Origin: Geobacter sp. UBA5608
Lineage (GTDB): Bacteria; Desulfobacterota; Desulfuromonadia; Geobacterales; Pseudopelobacteraceae
Assembly (NCBI GenBank): GCA_002424705.1
Contig: DIKW01000108.1
Location: forward strand, 22,780 to 29,148
DNA length: 6,369 bases
Direction of reading: 5' to 3'
Shown: in pieces, positions 4,833 through 6,369 of the stretch
How positions within the stretch are numbered: position 1 is the first letter of the stretch
How the letters are laid out: the number at the start of each line of letters is the position of its first letter
The notes under the pieces: generated by a model
Told to the model about the DNA's origin: nothing
Database searches by the model: none
What the model saw: the letters and a program-made list of their open reading frames with translations, nothing else
Program-made: the position numbers and the translations under genes

Positions 4833-6369
4833 ATGATCGAAGCATATCTGGCCCATGAAGCTGAGCGCGCCGCCCAGGGCATTCCCGCGCTGCCGCTTTC
4901 CCCTGAGCAGACCGTAGAGCTGTGCAAACTGCTGGAGGCCCCCCCGGCCGGCAAGGAAGCGTTTCTGCTCAATCTGCTGAAGGAGCGGGTTTCCCCTGGC
5001 GTTGACCCGGCTGCCAAGGTAAAAGCTGAATTTCTGGCCGGCATCCTGAATGGCAGCAAAACCTCGCCGCTGGTTTCCAAGGTGGATGCGGTCCGTATCC
5101 TGGGCACCATGATGGGTGGCTATAACGTAACTCCGCTGGTTGAGGCCTTGAAGGTGGCAGAACTGGCCGATGAGGCTGCCTGTGCCCTGTCCGGCATGAC
5201 CCTGGTCTATGATGGCTTCGATCAGGTGGTGGAGCTGTCCAAGTCCAACGCAGCCGCCAAGAAGGTGCTGACCTCCTGGGCCAATGCCGAGTGGTTCACC
5301 AGCAAGCCGGGTGTGCCTGAAACCATCACGGTCAAGGTGTTCAAGGTGGAAGGCGAGATCAACACCGACGACTTTTCCCCGGCCGGCGATGCCTGGAGCC
5401 GTCCCGATATCCCGTTGCATGCGCTGGCCATGGGCAAGACCCGCTTCCCCAACCGTCTGAAGGATATCGCTGACTGGCGTGCCGCCGGTAACCAGGTTGC
5501 CTTTGTGGGCGACGTGGTCGGTACCGGTTCTTCCCGTAAGTCGGCCTGTAACTCGGTGCTGTGGCACATGGGCCAGGATATCCCCTGCGTGCCCAACAAG
5601 AAGACTGCCGGTGTGATCATCGGCGGCGTGATCGCCCCGATCTTCTTCAACACCGCCCAGGATTCCGGCGCGCTGCCGATCAAGGCCGATGTCACCAAGA
5701 TGAACGACGGCGACGTGATCACCATCAACACCGTCAAGGGTGAGATCAGCAACGCTGCCGGTGAAGTAATCTCCACCTTCAATCTGGCCCCCAACACCAT
5801 TGCTGACGAATTCCGCGCCGGTGGCCGGATTCCGTTGATCATCGGTCGCGCCGTGACTGAGAAGGCCCGCAAGGCGTTAGGGCTGGGCGAGACCGATGTC
5901 TTCACCCTGCCGGTTAACCCGGTTCCCAAGGCAGACCAAGGCTATTCTCTGGCCCAGAAGATGGTGGGCAAGGCCTGCGGCGTGACCGGCATCCTGCCCG
6001 GCACTGCCTGCGAGCCCAAGATGACCACGGTCGGTTCACAGGATACCACCGGTCCGATGACTGCTGACGAACTGAAGGAACTGGCCTGCCTCAAGTTCCT
6101 GTCGCCGATGTTCATGCAGTCCTTCTGCCACACCGCTGCCTATCCGAAGCCGGCTGACGTGAAGATGCACAAGACCCTGCCGGCCTTTATTGCCGAGCGG
6201 GGCGGCGTAGCCTTGAAGCCGGGCGATGGTGTTATTCACTCCTGGTTGAACCGTCTGCTGCTGCCCGACACCGTCGGTACCGGTGGTGACTCTCACACCC
6301 GTTTCCCGATCGGCATCTCCTTCCCGGCCGGTTCCGGTCTGGTGGCCTTCGCCGGCGCCATGGGCTTCA
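4833..6369 (+). CDS. acnB: Aconitate hydratase 2 / 2-methylisocitrate dehydratase (AcnB), N-terminal 512 residues, truncated by window edge
   Basis: AcnB interconverts citrate and isocitrate in the TCA cycle through a 4Fe-4S cluster in the cytoplasm, and in many bacteria also acts on 2-methylisocitrate. The N-terminus (MIEAYLAHEAERAAQGIPALP) and residues up to about 160 form the HEAT-like domain found in AcnB but not AcnA. The swivel domain follows, with GEINTDDFSP (174-183), AWSRPDIPLHA and GTGSSRKSA (230-238); SSR at 233-235 matches substrate-contact positions 244-246 of the E. coli enzyme. The catalytic core begins with QDTTGPMT (403-410), HSWLNRLLLPDTVGTGG (469-485) and DSHTRFPIGISFPAGSG (486-502). 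The domain order is the normal AcnB order, and the offset from E. coli numbering is steady at 11 residues. The full protein should be near 850 residues; the three cluster cysteines lie beyond the window. It has its own promoter and operator-like palindrome and seems to be transcribed separately from the upstream cluster. Confidence 0.97.
   Translation, partial: MIEAYLAHEAERAAQGIPALPLSPEQTVELCKLLEAPPAGKEAFLLNLLKERVSPGVDPAAKVKAEFLAGILNGSKTSPLVSKVDAVRILGTMMGGYNVTPLVEALKVAELADEAACALSGMTLVYDGFDQVVELSKSNAAAKKVLTSWANAEWFTSKPGVPETITVKVFKVEGEINTDDFSPAGDAWSRPDIPLHALAMGKTRFPNRLKDIADWRAAGNQVAFVGDVVGTGSSRKSACNSVLWHMGQDIPCVPNKKTAGVIIGGVIAPIFFNTAQDSGALPIKADVTKMNDGDVITINTVKGEISNAAGEVISTFNLAPNTIADEFRAGGRIPLIIGRAVTEKARKALGLGETDVFTLPVNPVPKADQGYSLAQKMVGKACGVTGILPGTACEPKMTTVGSQDTTGPMTADELKELACLKFLSPMFMQSFCHTAAYPKPADVKMHKTLPAFIAERGGVALKPGDGVIHSWLNRLLLPDTVGTGGDSHTRFPIGISFPAGSGLVAFAGAMGF

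Noticed and set aside
4827..5929. Two long minus-strand frames (4827-5567 and 5222-5929) opposite acnB
   Set aside because: acnB fully explains the region with conserved motifs across its length; the antisense products look compositional and have no recognisable motif.
1..6369. Mobile element, CRISPR array, tRNA/rRNA, toxin-antitoxin or defence module
   Set aside because: No transposase, integrase, regular spaced repeats, cloverleaf or known defence domain is seen on either strand; gene packing and composition are uniform.

Overview
The window looks like ordinary chromosomal DNA from a Geobacter-like delta-proteobacterium (Desulfuromonadia/Geobacterales). This is an inference from the protein styles, the GC-rich codon use and the gene mix: an AcnB-type aconitase, orphan lipoproteins, and a symporter-domain protein that looks like a sensor kinase. 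No sequence comparison was run. I see no mobile element, CRISPR array, tRNA, rRNA or phage gene, and both window edges cut through genes.

Left part, minus strand (1-748): a two-gene unit. A small two-helix membrane protein (488-748) runs into the N-terminus of a large protein with a sodium:solute-symporter (SLC5-like) membrane domain (1-491, cut by the window edge). The two share a GTGA stop/start overlap. The symporter domain most resembles those fused to histidine kinases of the CbrA kind, but the diagnostic kinase half lies outside the window.

Divergent control region (749-944, 196 bases): it separates the minus-strand unit from a plus-strand gene cluster. It holds weak sigma70-like candidates in both directions, a possible sigma54 (-24/-12) element facing the minus-strand unit, and a doubtful 60-codon open frame. 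The plus-strand lipoprotein gene has no clear Shine-Dalgarno sequence.

Middle, plus strand (945-4721): three closely packed genes. They are a lipoprotein made almost entirely of TPR repeats (945-2642), a peptide-type ABC solute-binding lipoprotein (2639-4258, ATGA overlap with the TPR gene), and a DUF2721 three-helix membrane protein (4272-4721, 13 bases downstream). No ABC permease or ATPase gene is adjacent, so the binding protein is an orphan within what can be seen.

Right part, plus strand (4722-6369): a 111-base promoter region followed by acnB, the bifunctional aconitate hydratase 2 / 2-methylisocitrate dehydratase of the TCA cycle. The gene is cut after 512 codons, before its Fe-S cysteines. 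Its promoter has a consensus TTGACA -35 box. The -10 region is overlaid by a perfect 12-base palindrome, ATTGTATACAAT, which is the most eye-catching regulatory signal here and a good candidate repressor operator. I found nothing I would defend as a wholly new system. The best leads are the acnB operator, the coupled orphan lipoprotein pair, and the small membrane protein coupled to the symporter-domain protein.
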